From the IMG/VR virus record IMGVR_UViG_3300044638_001695, positions 1 through 63,010 of that record: DNA of 63,010 nt. One strand, 5' to 3'. The notes below the pieces were generated by a model. The model saw only the letters and a list, made by a program, of their open reading frames with translations, did no database searches and was not told where the DNA came from. The translations under genes and the position numbers were made by a program. Each line of letters opens with the position of its first letter. The stretch's first letter is position 1. Below, piece by piece: positions 27,912 to 36,058 of the stretch. The stretch is from a virus.

Positions 27912-29757
27912 CATCAACACGGGTAGCACCTGCCTGCCATGCCGTACCTAATTGATCAGACTCGTATCGCAAAATAAATTGACGACCACGAACTCGAATA
28001 AACACTTGACCCGTAAACTCCTCAATCGGCGCTTGGGCTATCCTAACCACCGGAGCGGAAGCATTACCACCCTCTGACAATGGATTATTAAACCCAGAAC
28101 CAGAGTTCTTCATTGGCTTAATGGTAAGGGTTAGCTGCGGGGTTAAAGCGCCAGTCGAGGCTCTAAACGTAACGTCAGGCAATACACGCCGTATGAACGT
28201 AAAGTAATCGCCGTCGCCAACGTCCCATTCGGCTGTCTCAATATAAGCATTAAGAGGCTCTGGAGTGGCGGTTTGTACATTATCGACACCAACTTCATGG
28301 TTTACGAGGTTGTAGTCATACGTTGCCGCAACGGGGTAATCGCTTACATCAGCACCAATCCATGCCGAACGCTCCATCGTGCCGTAGTACCAGATGTCTT
28401 CTAAGTAGTTATAGATAACGTACTTATCCACAACAGTGGAGTTAGCCGAGCAATAGAACCACCATACTTCGTTAAACGCCTCGTTAATACCGCCAAACGC
28501 TTGGTATGACTGAGACAGATTAATATCCGAGAACACATACTGCCGCAAGTCGCACCGCAGCGTCGTGACGTTACCGTCATATTTATAGAACTTGTCTACG
28601 CCCATCCAATAGGTCACACCAGACGCCACAGCTACCGCATTTGGTCCAATAACAGATATCCCGTCTGCTAAGAGTGTTGCGCCCCATACGGCTGGTGGAC
28701 CGAGGTATTGCAAGCTATATACAGACATATCAGTAAAAACAACAATTTCCTGACGAGTTTGCACCGCTGCAACAATCTCAGAACCGTGAGAAAGGATCAA
28801 ACTACCGGCTTGATTTGTTGCTGCTGGAGTCCAGTTTGCCGCATCCTCTTGGTCTGACCAGCGGATTAACATTGGGTTTTGTGTGGCTGATCCTATCTCA
28901 TTGGCTCCAAAAGCTAAAACGAATCTAGATACGTCAGACACCATAACAATATTTTGCTTGGTAGGAACATCTGACGCACCCCCCAATGAGGAAAGCAAAA
29001 CCCCTCTGACCGTAAGCCCTGAGCTTGCATCCCAATAGTAAATCCCGCCACCGCGAGAACCGAAGATTAAGTCTTCACCAAAGTTGCTTTGTGACCATAG
29101 CCGGATAGAGTTAACTGAAGATGTACCGACACCCCAAGTACCAGAACCCCATGTGCCAGCACCCCAGCCCGTCAAAGGAATCTGAATCTCTGGACCTACG
29201 TTAACTTGGTATGCCGCAACAACAGAAGCCCCGCCATCACCAACGTCTGCGCCCGTAGCATTTACACCGACATTGATTGTGTAAGTGTTTGCTGTAGGCT
29301 TTGTAACAACTTGATATTCCTTATTAAGCACCGTGGCAGTTATGTTCCCGCCAAGGCTTACTGCACTGCTAAAGGTAACAAAATCACCAATAACGCAGCC
29401 GTTAGCAGCGTCAGTAACCGTAAGCACCGCAGAGCCATTTGTAGCCGCGAATGTAGCTGTTCCGGTTGTGGTGGCACGAATGGGCGTGATGTCATAATAA
29501 AGACCGCCGTTTTGAATGTAAAACTTAAGGTTAGTGCCAACCCCAATAAGGTTAGCGCCACCTAGCGTCACCCAGTTCCATAAGGAACGGCAAACCCCAA
29601 GAAATGTACTAACCGAAAACATTTGCCAGCCGCCAATAGTCTCCGGCGTCCCGGCGCGAAAGCGAATCTTATCGCACTCGTACCAACCTGATTCCTGTTG
29701 ATATCGGGTGTTTTCGCGTGAAATTCCGGGTTTTAGCTGGAGTTTAATTAAAGGCAT
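27886..29757 (-). CDS. P22 gp10-like tail stabilisation protein
   Basis: A 623-residue beta-rich virion protein. The start (LIKLQLKPGISRENTRYQQE) and the SGWYECDKIRFRAG motif are typical of podovirus tail accessory proteins that close the portal-tail channel, like gp10 of P22. A GTWGSGTWGVGT repeat lies near 200. It is expected to form the tail hub below the gp4-like adaptor. The gene is separated from the adaptor genes by fibres and lysis genes. Confidence 0.75.
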   Translation of the reverse strand: MPLIKLQLKPGISRENTRYQQESGWYECDKIRFRAGTPETIGGWQMFSVSTFLGVCRSLWNWVTLGGANLIGVGTNLKFYIQNGGLYYDITPIRATTTGTATFAATNGSAVLTVTDAANGCVIGDFVTFSSAVSLGGNITATVLNKEYQVVTKPTANTYTINVGVNATGADVGDGGASVVAAYQVNVGPEIQIPLTGWGAGTWGSGTWGVGTSSVNSIRLWSQSNFGEDLIFGSRGGGIYYWDASSGLTVRGVLLSSLGGASDVPTKQNIVMVSDVSRFVLAFGANEIGSATQNPMLIRWSDQEDAANWTPAATNQAGSLILSHGSEIVAAVQTRQEIVVFTDMSVYSLQYLGPPAVWGATLLADGISVIGPNAVAVASGVTYWMGVDKFYKYDGNVTTLRCDLRQYVFSDINLSQSYQAFGGINEAFNEVWWFYCSANSTVVDKYVIYNYLEDIWYYGTMERSAWIGADVSDYPVAATYDYNLVNHEVGVDNVQTATPEPLNAYIETAEWDVGDGDYFTFIRRVLPDVTFRASTGALTPQLTLTIKPMKNSGSGFNNPLSEGGNASAPVVRIAQAPIEEFTGQVFIRVRGRQFILRYESDQLGTAWQAGATRVDVKQDGRRG

Positions 29758-29760
29758 GAT

Positions 29761-30273
29761 TTACCCAAGCATAGAGGTTGCTTTGATTTTAACAGCCGCA
29801 ACCCTGTTTAGCCATCCTTTACCGAATGTCTCAAATGTATTCAGGCTGCGATAAAAGTCCTCTTTGGCTTGGCTGAACTTCTCAATCAGCTCGGCTTCAG
29901 GGATGGCGTTGACCGCAGCTAGGGTCATCGGTCCGATCCCACCGTCAGGGGTAGCTCCCACGGCAGTCTGTAGAATCTTTGCAGAACGACCACAGCCAGC
30001 GTTTACAGCAAAGTCAAAGACAAGGTAATCAATACCTGATGGCAAATCGTCGCACTTACAGGCGTCCCAGAACTTGCGCTTGTAAAGCGGTTCAACCATC
30101 TCAGGGGTCAGCGAACGCATCTCTTTCTCATTGGATTCACGCCCAACCCATTCTTCCCAGACACGCTTTGTGACGCCAAGATTGGTCATGCCGCCGGGGT
30201 CGGAAGAATGATTACTGAAGCCCCCTTCTGATGCCAACATTTGATTAAATGATTTATCCCAGTTCTCTTTCAT
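29761..30273 (-). CDS. GH108 endolysin with peptidoglycan-binding tail
   Basis: A 170-residue N-acetylmuramidase. The GH108 signature ASEGGFSNHSSDPGG gives the catalytic glutamate E16, followed by TNLGVT. A VFDFAVNAG segment and a C-terminal PG_binding_3 part (LQTAVGATPDGGIGP) complete the usual two-domain form. No signal peptide, so it needs the holin to reach the wall. ATG 30273 follows AGGATGG; the gene overlaps the HNH gene before it by 20 bases. Confidence 0.88.
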   Translation of the reverse strand: MKENWDKSFNQMLASEGGFSNHSSDPGGMTNLGVTKRVWEEWVGRESNEKEMRSLTPEMVEPLYKRKFWDACKCDDLPSGIDYLVFDFAVNAGCGRSAKILQTAVGATPDGGIGPMTLAAVNAIPEAELIEKFSQAKEDFYRSLNTFETFGKGWLNRVAAVKIKATSMLG

Positions 30274-30769
30274 GTTCCATCCTATGGCAGTTAGCACACA
30301 ACAAAATACATTTTGATAGTTCTTCGGCTATTTTATCAATGCCGGAATTTGCTATCATCCATGAGGGGTCACCATCTTTTTTGCCTATATGATGGAAATC
30401 ATACACAGCTATACTAAAAACTCCACCGCAGCTTTGACAACATCCACCAAGAGCATTTATAAGAGATTCTTTGATTGTTCTTTGTCTTGCCTTTTTGTAA
30501 TGATTGGCACACCGCATCCAGCCGCCTTTATTATTTAACGGCTTTCCGCAATCAATACAATCTTTCGTTCTTGTTCTAACAGGCCTATCTGAATCTTTTC
30601 CTTTTTTGTTACGCAAATAATGTGCGTTGCACAACCCCTTCGCAACAGCATCATCTTGGCATTTATCAACAAGACAAGTTCCGCGCTTTACGGACAGCTT
30701 TTCTACAGCCGCATCAAGACCAGCTTGAATTATCAAAGCTATGTCTTGCTTGGCTTTACTTGCTGCCAT
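30254..30769 (-). CDS. HNH homing-type endonuclease in the lysis cassette
   Basis: A 171-residue protein with several zinc-like cysteine clusters (CLVDKCQ, CIDCGKP) and an HNH core: CCQSC, then YDFHHIG, then CANCHRMEH. ATG 30769 follows AAGGA and overlaps the holin stop by 14 bases, and its own end overlaps the endolysin start. It therefore sits between holin and endolysin without breaking either, as free-standing homing nucleases do. Confidence 0.82.
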   Translation of the reverse strand: MAASKAKQDIALIIQAGLDAAVEKLSVKRGTCLVDKCQDDAVAKGLCNAHYLRNKKGKDSDRPVRTRTKDCIDCGKPLNNKGGWMRCANHYKKARQRTIKESLINALGGCCQSCGGVFSIAVYDFHHIGKKDGDPSWMIANSGIDKIAEELSKCILLCANCHRMEHERELG

Positions 30770-31184
30770 TTTCGATTTCCTTTGTCTTGCGTCGTTCAAC
30801 CATATCTGCAACCTTTTCCACAGTCCTACCGCCAAAGTAGAAGGACATGATGATGATCCCCCACTGACCGAGCAGCTCAACATACTGCTTGTGGGTATCC
30901 ATGTCGAACGCTGACATCATCGCAAAGGTAAAGTAGCCACCCAGAATGATCAGAAGGGTCATAGGGCGTATATTTTTTGACAACCAAGAGTCTGATGCCA
31001 TATCTACAGCGTGACGCTTGGTAAGCTCGCCCTGTTCTTGCATATCTGCCTGCATCTTGGCAAGCTCACCTGACTGTTGTAGCTCTAGTAACTTGAGCTT
31101 GGCGGCTTCAGCAGCGTTAGCATCAGGGAATATCTTGTCGATAATCTTTGAGCCAATGTTCAGAATGTCAAGTATCGGTAACAT
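30756..31184 (-). CDS. holin, GTA three-segment type
   Basis: A 142-residue membrane protein. A charged amphipathic N-half (LKLLELQQSGELAKMQADMQ) precedes a short helix at SWLSKN and two clear membrane segments (MTLLIILGGYFTFAMMSAF and GQWGIIIMSFYFGGRTV). This matches the 3TM holin family of gene transfer agents and phages. It should open the inner membrane for the GH108 endolysin encoded two genes on. Confidence 0.78.
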   Translation of the reverse strand: MLPILDILNIGSKIIDKIFPDANAAEAAKLKLLELQQSGELAKMQADMQEQGELTKRHAVDMASDSWLSKNIRPMTLLIILGGYFTFAMMSAFDMDTHKQYVELLGQWGIIIMSFYFGGRTVEKVADMVERRKTKEIENGSK

Positions 31185-31185
31185 A

Positions 31186-31272
31186 TTAGAACCTCACGCC
31201 TGAAAACCATGCTTTAGTTGCTGTCCACTTGGCGCTACACCAAGCCTTGAGTGCTTCCCATTTTGCTTTCAT
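31186..31272 (-). CDS. small amphipathic peptide of the lysis cassette, 28 aa
   Basis: An ATGA overlap with the gene before and a two-base gap to the holin mark this short frame as real. The product has four tryptophans spaced along a basic helix (KAKWEALKAWCSAKWTATKA). It may touch the membrane surface and affect lysis timing. No relative is recognised. Confidence 0.55.
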   Translation of the reverse strand: MKAKWEALKAWCSAKWTATKAWFSGVRF

Positions 31273-31955
31273 TTGTCCATCTCCGATGCGGCTAATATCA
31301 TTCGGGTCTTAACGGATATCAAGTCCCGTGGCTCTTGTTTGAACCCTACAGCAATATACCCAGCAAACTTGCCAATCTCGTTGGGGATTGAAGCCCTGCA
31401 CATGTAAGTAACGCCCATCAGCTTTGCCCACTCACCAACAGGGCTAGATGACTCAAACGGCTTACACGCTACTTCGTTGTTTAACATTGAGACTACATCT
31501 GCATTGCGCTCAGGGCTGGCGGCAAACAGGCTAACAGTTAAACCTTCAAGCTTGTGGTTGCGCTCACCGTTTGCAATAGCTAATACCGTCGTTCGGCTGT
31601 TTGTTGCAAGATTCACCTTGTTAATCACAACCCCAACAGCATTTACCTCTTTAACTAAAGCGTTTGCCAGAGGAAGCAACTGTTCATGTTCTTTAAGCTG
31701 CGGCATCGAGCTGCTGGACTTAATCGCAGCCAAGATGACCTGACGGCTATCCCAAGCAAAGTATCCGGTAAAAGCAATCGTGGACAGCAAAATGACGGAA
31801 ACAAGTTTAAACGGATTGTCCACCCATTTAATGAGATCAAGAATCTTGTCGGTCATGTCGCGTGGCGCAGCTTTGGGAGCAGCTTTAACCACAGGCTTTC
31901 GTGCTACCGCTCGCTTCACAGGCGCTCTGGCAACGGTCTTCTTTGCCGTGACCAT
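31269..31955 (-). CDS. membrane-anchored lysis-region protein, 228 aa
   Basis: A basic Ala/Lys/Pro N-terminus (PVKRAVARKPVVKAAPKAAP) leads to one membrane segment (VSVILLSTIAFTGYFA, about 53-68). The rest, about 160 residues with two cysteines, would lie in the periplasm. It sits among holin and spanin-like genes and may be a spanin or lysis regulator. The family is not recognised. Confidence 0.65.
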   Translation of the reverse strand: MVTAKKTVARAPVKRAVARKPVVKAAPKAAPRDMTDKILDLIKWVDNPFKLVSVILLSTIAFTGYFAWDSRQVILAAIKSSSSMPQLKEHEQLLPLANALVKEVNAVGVVINKVNLATNSRTTVLAIANGERNHKLEGLTVSLFAASPERNADVVSMLNNEVACKPFESSSPVGEWAKLMGVTYMCRASIPNEIGKFAGYIAVGFKQEPRDLISVKTRMILAASEMDK

Positions 31956-32209
31956 TACTTATCGACCTTTGAGTCGAGCTTATCAAATATACGGTCTAAC
32001 AGCATTTCGATGCGATCAAAGCGCTTGTCCATATCTGCCCGCAGGCTCTCGACCTCAGACTTCTTGACATAATTCTCGCTCATGTGAAGCTCAAGCCTGC
32101 CAATATCGTTCTTGAGCTTCTCGACGGCGTCCCACAATTGGCGGCAAAACCACCCACCGACTGCAAGTAATGCTCCTGCGCCCAAGTTAATTAGATATTG
32201 CCAGTCCAT
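31955..32209 (-). CDS. membrane plus coiled-coil protein, 84 aa
   Basis: One N-terminal membrane segment (LINLGAGALLAVGGWFCRQL) is followed by a coiled coil rich in Glu, Arg and Lys to the end. Small proteins like this occur in many podovirus lysis cassettes and may be holin-like or i-spanin-like. Linked to both neighbours by TAATG overlaps. Confidence 0.7.
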   Translation of the reverse strand: MDWQYLINLGAGALLAVGGWFCRQLWDAVEKLKNDIGRLELHMSENYVKKSEVESLRADMDKRFDRIEMLLDRIFDKLDSKVDK

Positions 32210-32328
32210 TATGTATCCTTAAACACCGCAAAGATTACCCAAGGGATCAAGGCGGTCATAACAATCAAAATAACCGGAAGCAAAAAGATTGCTCCCAGCA
32301 AGCAAACGCTATTCTTAAGTAGGTTCAA
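32209..32328 (-). CDS. small hydrophobic protein with TTG start, 39 aa
   Basis: A TTG at 32328 overlaps the end of the upstream gene by 14 bases, and the frame stops as TAATG onto the next start. Most of the 39 residues are hydrophobic (LGAIFLLPVILIVMTALIPW), giving one long or two short membrane segments. The overlaps and the position between fibre and lysis genes support it; only an ATG at residue 24 would give a 16-residue peptide. Confidence 0.55.
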   Translation of the reverse strand: MNLLKNSVCLLGAIFLLPVILIVMTALIPWVIFAVFKDT

Positions 32329-32857
32329 CAGGCTCTACAAGCGCAACAGGTGGTACATAGTTAGGATCATGCGCCCAAGTAACTGGCGGTAAAGCCGCAA
32401 GCTCTGCGACCGTCGTGCAATTGGTAATAGCGATAATTTGTGCGTCACACTGTGTGCGGATTTCTTGACGCCAAGTGTTCCAATCCGTCGGGATGGCTGA
32501 CTTGGTTTCGTAGCCCTTGACCACACGCCAATCGCTTGGGAGCAGGATTGTGTACGCCTGTTGCTGAACGGCTGTCACGGCGTTGTTTTGCAGCGTGAAC
32601 AGGTCTTTTGGCGTGGCAGTATAGGTTACGTTCACGACGTTAAGCAGTGGGTCATACACAGGCGCGTTCTGGGTTACCCAGTAGTAAACATCTGAGGGCT
32701 GTGCGCCGTACACCACATCGACCATGCCGATAGCCGCTTTTTCTTCGGGGCTAGACAGGTTGCACCAGTTTTGAGCGTACTGAAGTCCATCCCATGTGAA
32801 GGCTGTGCCAGCGGGTACTAGGAGGGCGATCAAGCCGTTGGAGATTATTGCAAACAT
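32315..32857 (-). CDS. tail fibre assembly-like protein, 180 aa
   Basis: The N-terminus is hydrophobic (ISNGLIALLVPAGTAFTW). The middle has a chaperone-like stretch (TPKDLFTLQNNAVTAVQQQA) and the end (WNTWRQEIRTQCDAQIIAIT) is the pattern of phage fibre-region proteins of the DUF4376 type. It follows the fibre and HNH genes. A role in fibre folding is likely but not shown. Confidence 0.6.
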   Translation of the reverse strand: MFAIISNGLIALLVPAGTAFTWDGLQYAQNWCNLSSPEEKAAIGMVDVVYGAQPSDVYYWVTQNAPVYDPLLNVVNVTYTATPKDLFTLQNNAVTAVQQQAYTILLPSDWRVVKGYETKSAIPTDWNTWRQEIRTQCDAQIIAITNCTTVAELAALPPVTWAHDPNYVPPVALVEPVEPT

Positions 32858-32859
32858 AA

Positions 32860-33372
32860 CTACCTCGCTAAATATGAAATGGCTTTGAGCATTAAATCAG
32901 GGCTATCTTTAAGTAGCCCTATCCCTCTATTACACGCATCACAGAGCAATCCACGCACTCGACCTGATGTATGGCAATGGTCGATGTTTAATCGCTTCTT
33001 GTGATGGTCTGGCGGTGGTAAACTGCATATAGCGCAAAGACCTTTTTGACTTTCCAGCATTGCATCATATTCAAAAAAACCAATGCCGTAATTCTTTTTC
33101 ATTTGGTACTCAAGGTCGTATTCTTTTGACCGACTACGACCATGCTTATATGCAGGACTACCTTCACCTTTTCTACGCTGCAAACACCCACAAGACTGCG
33201 CTCTGCCCGTAGTCATTTGACCAAAGCCGATTACCTTTTCAGTGCCACAATCACACAACACTCGATATTTATAGCTACCGTTTTTAGACTTTTCTTGAGT
33301 CTGCTCCAATAGCGTAAGCATTGCTATCTTTGTGCCTGACTGGTCTTTATGGAATCTTCCTTGTGGCATCAT
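32860..33372 (-). CDS. HNH endonuclease with Endonuclease VII domain
   Basis: A 170-residue protein. The N-half has a CDCG...SCGC zinc-like knuckle used by homing nucleases for binding. The C-half is a Recombination endonuclease VII core: CAICSLPPPDHHKKRLNIDH, then CHTSGRVRGLLCDACNRGIG. It sits between the fibre gene and the assembly-like gene without disrupting either. It could be a homing nuclease or a resolvase; RuvC already covers the latter. Confidence 0.85.
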   Translation of the reverse strand: MMPQGRFHKDQSGTKIAMLTLLEQTQEKSKNGSYKYRVLCDCGTEKVIGFGQMTTGRAQSCGCLQRRKGEGSPAYKHGRSRSKEYDLEYQMKKNYGIGFFEYDAMLESQKGLCAICSLPPPDHHKKRLNIDHCHTSGRVRGLLCDACNRGIGLLKDSPDLMLKAISYLAR

Positions 33373-33377
33373 ATTCC

Positions 33378-35747
33378 TTAGCGGGCAAGAGCGTTGCGAA
33401 ACGGCGATTCGGCAAATGCGGCATAAATATAAGTATTGCTTGTATTTATTGAACCGTCAATACCTCTAATTTTGAAACCGTTGCTTAGAAAGTCTATTCC
33501 AACTGCGTTAGTATCTGTAAATTCTGCGCCTGAAGTATTTGGAGATAGTTTTGAGTTAGATACGTTGTATGCGTTTCTAGCCGTATCTTCAATAATCCAA
33601 TCATTTGCGCTAGTTGTTGATTTAATTAGAACAAACTTAGGTCTAAACCCAAGATACGCAAATGGGCCATCACCCGAACCATTACCTGCATAGCTACCAA
33701 ACGCTGAGTATCCTGCTATGGGTGTCCAGCAGTAGGCGACTTGGGTTTGACCGCTACTGTTTATGTTGCTGCTTGTGCCGATACTAAAGACGGATGAACT
33801 AGGTAATGTGCTATTCCAAACCGTTGCGGCGGTTGCGCTTGCATTTGTTAGGTTTAAATAAATATAGCCAGTTGCGCCAAGTGCTGTGTGCCAGCTAATC
33901 CAGTTATCAGCAGAATTTCGTGGTTTGGTAATAATCAAACTAGGAGCAACACCCAACCCATGCCCAACAGTCGCATTAGCACCCGTACCCGTATACGTCA
34001 CCACACTAAACCCAGCACTAGCATTAACGCTTACAGTCGATGTGATTGAGCCGTTGGTGTTGGAAGATGTTGTGCCTTGTCCTGCTTGCCATTGCCAGCC
34101 GACGTAAGTTTGACCGCTACCCGCATTATTTACAGTTGAGTCTGAACTTGTACCAAGCGTAAACCCGTTTGAATTAAACGATAACAAACCTTGTGTTTGC
34201 GTAACTTCAGCGGCTGTCGAGTTTGATGCAAGTTGTTTATTTGCGCCGCGAACGCTGTCAAACAACGCGTGTTCATAAGCATTTGTTCTTGATTTGCCCC
34301 ATACTAAATCTGGTTTAAAGCCTGCAGCGTTTGTTATGACGTTTGTTGCACCTGTCCCAGCCCACAGGTTTATATCCATCACCGTATTGCCTTGCAAGAT
34401 AGTGCTAGTCGGCAAGTTAAACGTGTTCAGGGCTACAAAGCCTGATGGGGGTGTGTAGGCAAATGGTTGCTGTCCAAAATTAACAGATTGTGCGTTATTG
34501 GTTGTATAAAAGCCAAACATAGGCGCAAATGGTGCACTAATGTTAATAGTCGTACCGCCGCTATTAACAAGCGTATTGTTTTTGTAAAAATATATTTTGT
34601 TGGCATCTACATCTACAGCCACGCCAACAATATCGTTTAATGCAAGCGTTGCAAAACCAGATGTTGTTGTGCCGTTATTGTTTATAACGCCGTTTTCGTT
34701 GTATAAAACATCGCCAGCACCCTCTGTAGACAAAGATGCTGTTGTGGTTGTCAACCCCATGCTGAAGTTATTTGCCGATCCTGTGTTCTTGGTTTCCCAA
34801 TAAAACTTACCTGTGGATGGCAATGCAATGCTTGCACGAATTTGTGCGTTTCCTGTGCCGCCTGTATTTGTGCAAACCATGTTTGCATTTGATGTTACAA
34901 GGTTTGTATTAGCACGATCTAACGGATTCAACACAGTATAGTTAGCCGCCGTAGCACTTGTCAGCGTAGGCACATCGGTCATTGAGTCGTATGTAACGCC
35001 ACTCGTAATGCTGATGTTTGTTGTAACCCAATAGTTACCATTGCCACTAAAGTCTTTGCCCAAGCCTACGTTGCTGCTTGTGGTCAGCGCGGAGTTGTCT
35101 GTGAATGGTAAGTACGCCCCGTTTGTGCCATACGTGCCGCTGTATCGTGCTGGCTGCCACACGCCTGTTGTGGAACTGTACGAACCAAATGATGTTGGCG
35201 TAAGCGCTTGGCCGTCAATAAAATATGTTTCTGCCAAGTAGCCATCAAAACAACCGTACGATAAATGCGCTAATGAAATATAAGTAGCAGCGGCTTGATT
35301 GACAGCCCCATCAAAATTTAATGATGGATCAAACGTAGAAGAAAACGCTGTAACTTGCGTTCCGTTTACATAAATTTTTACACGATTTGACGCTGTGGCT
35401 TGAGTTGTATCCCACGCAACAACAATGTGATACCAAGCTGAAGGATCACGAAATACTTGTGTTGTTGTTCGCCATGCAACGGAATATGCAGTAAATGTAA
35501 AAGTATTAGAAGAACTGAAACCAATATTTGCAAAAGTTGCATCGGTTGTATTTGCCGGACCCGAAACTAATATATTTTGATTTGACCCAAGCGACCCACG
35601 TTTAACCCAAAAACTTAACGTCCAAGTTTTACGGTTACCGCTAGCAAAAGTACGCCCTAAAGTCGCACTCGCACTAGACCTAAACCGCAGCGAGCGTGTG
35701 AGGTTGTAGCCTGTGGATGCAGAGTTACCGCCTAATACTGTTAGCAT
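33378..35747 (-). CDS. tail fibre with LamG-like and SPRY-like domains, 789 aa
   Basis: The first about 200 residues have a concanavalin A/LamG-like pattern (TWTLSFWVKRG, WYHIVVAWDTTQ, VKIYVNGTQV, YLAETYFIDGQAL). A SPRY-like part follows near 300-430 (GKFYWETKNTG, VGVAVDVDANKIYFYKNN). The last third has repeated GWQWQAGQG and LGFRPKFVLIK blocks known from phage fibres. Very low charge and high Ser/Thr/Asn fit a surface-exposed receptor-binding protein. TAATG overlap with the gene before. Confidence 0.8.
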   Translation of the reverse strand: MLTVLGGNSASTGYNLTRSLRFRSSASATLGRTFASGNRKTWTLSFWVKRGSLGSNQNILVSGPANTTDATFANIGFSSSNTFTFTAYSVAWRTTTQVFRDPSAWYHIVVAWDTTQATASNRVKIYVNGTQVTAFSSTFDPSLNFDGAVNQAAATYISLAHLSYGCFDGYLAETYFIDGQALTPTSFGSYSSTTGVWQPARYSGTYGTNGAYLPFTDNSALTTSSNVGLGKDFSGNGNYWVTTNISITSGVTYDSMTDVPTLTSATAANYTVLNPLDRANTNLVTSNANMVCTNTGGTGNAQIRASIALPSTGKFYWETKNTGSANNFSMGLTTTTASLSTEGAGDVLYNENGVINNNGTTTSGFATLALNDIVGVAVDVDANKIYFYKNNTLVNSGGTTINISAPFAPMFGFYTTNNAQSVNFGQQPFAYTPPSGFVALNTFNLPTSTILQGNTVMDINLWAGTGATNVITNAAGFKPDLVWGKSRTNAYEHALFDSVRGANKQLASNSTAAEVTQTQGLLSFNSNGFTLGTSSDSTVNNAGSGQTYVGWQWQAGQGTTSSNTNGSITSTVSVNASAGFSVVTYTGTGANATVGHGLGVAPSLIITKPRNSADNWISWHTALGATGYIYLNLTNASATAATVWNSTLPSSSVFSIGTSSNINSSGQTQVAYCWTPIAGYSAFGSYAGNGSGDGPFAYLGFRPKFVLIKSTTSANDWIIEDTARNAYNVSNSKLSPNTSGAEFTDTNAVGIDFLSNGFKIRGIDGSINTSNTYIYAAFAESPFRNALAR

Positions 35748-36058
35748 TATTCAGCCCAAGGTAAGGGTGAGGGTTGTGGGGCTACAACCTTTTGCGCGTC
35801 AATCTGAGCTTGTACCTCGGCTTCCCAACTGGCAATACGGTCAACACCAGCAGCGTCTTGAGTCCAGCCAATAGCTTGGGCTTCAGTCACTTGAGCGTAT
35901 GGCGTGTAGTTGTTTAGGTCAGCGGGAAGCAGGTTGAGCGAATAACTGACTTGACCTGTCAATCCGTTTTGCGTGTCTGACAACGTAAAGTTAGTCATTG
36001 TCACCGTGTCAGGTTTGACATCATTAGTGACCATCATTGAGTTAATTGTCCACTTCAT
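35747..36058 (-). CDS. small fibre-region protein, 103 aa
   Basis: ATG 36058 is set by a TAATG overlap with the upstream fibre gene. The product (start KWTINSMMVTNDVKPDTVTM, later QVSYSLNLLPADLNNYTPYA) belongs to a type of small protein placed after fibre genes in many phages. It may be a fibre chaperone or a cap protein. Function not known. Confidence 0.65.
   Translation of the reverse strand: MKWTINSMMVTNDVKPDTVTMTNFTLSDTQNGLTGQVSYSLNLLPADLNNYTPYAQVTEAQAIGWTQDAAGVDRIASWEAEVQAQIDAQKVVAPQPSPLPWAE

Noticed and set aside
29710-29724. TTTCGCGTGAAA, close to the parS core
   Set aside because: One mismatch in the core and wrong ends; lies in the coding part of the gp10-like gene. Single weak match is expected by chance.
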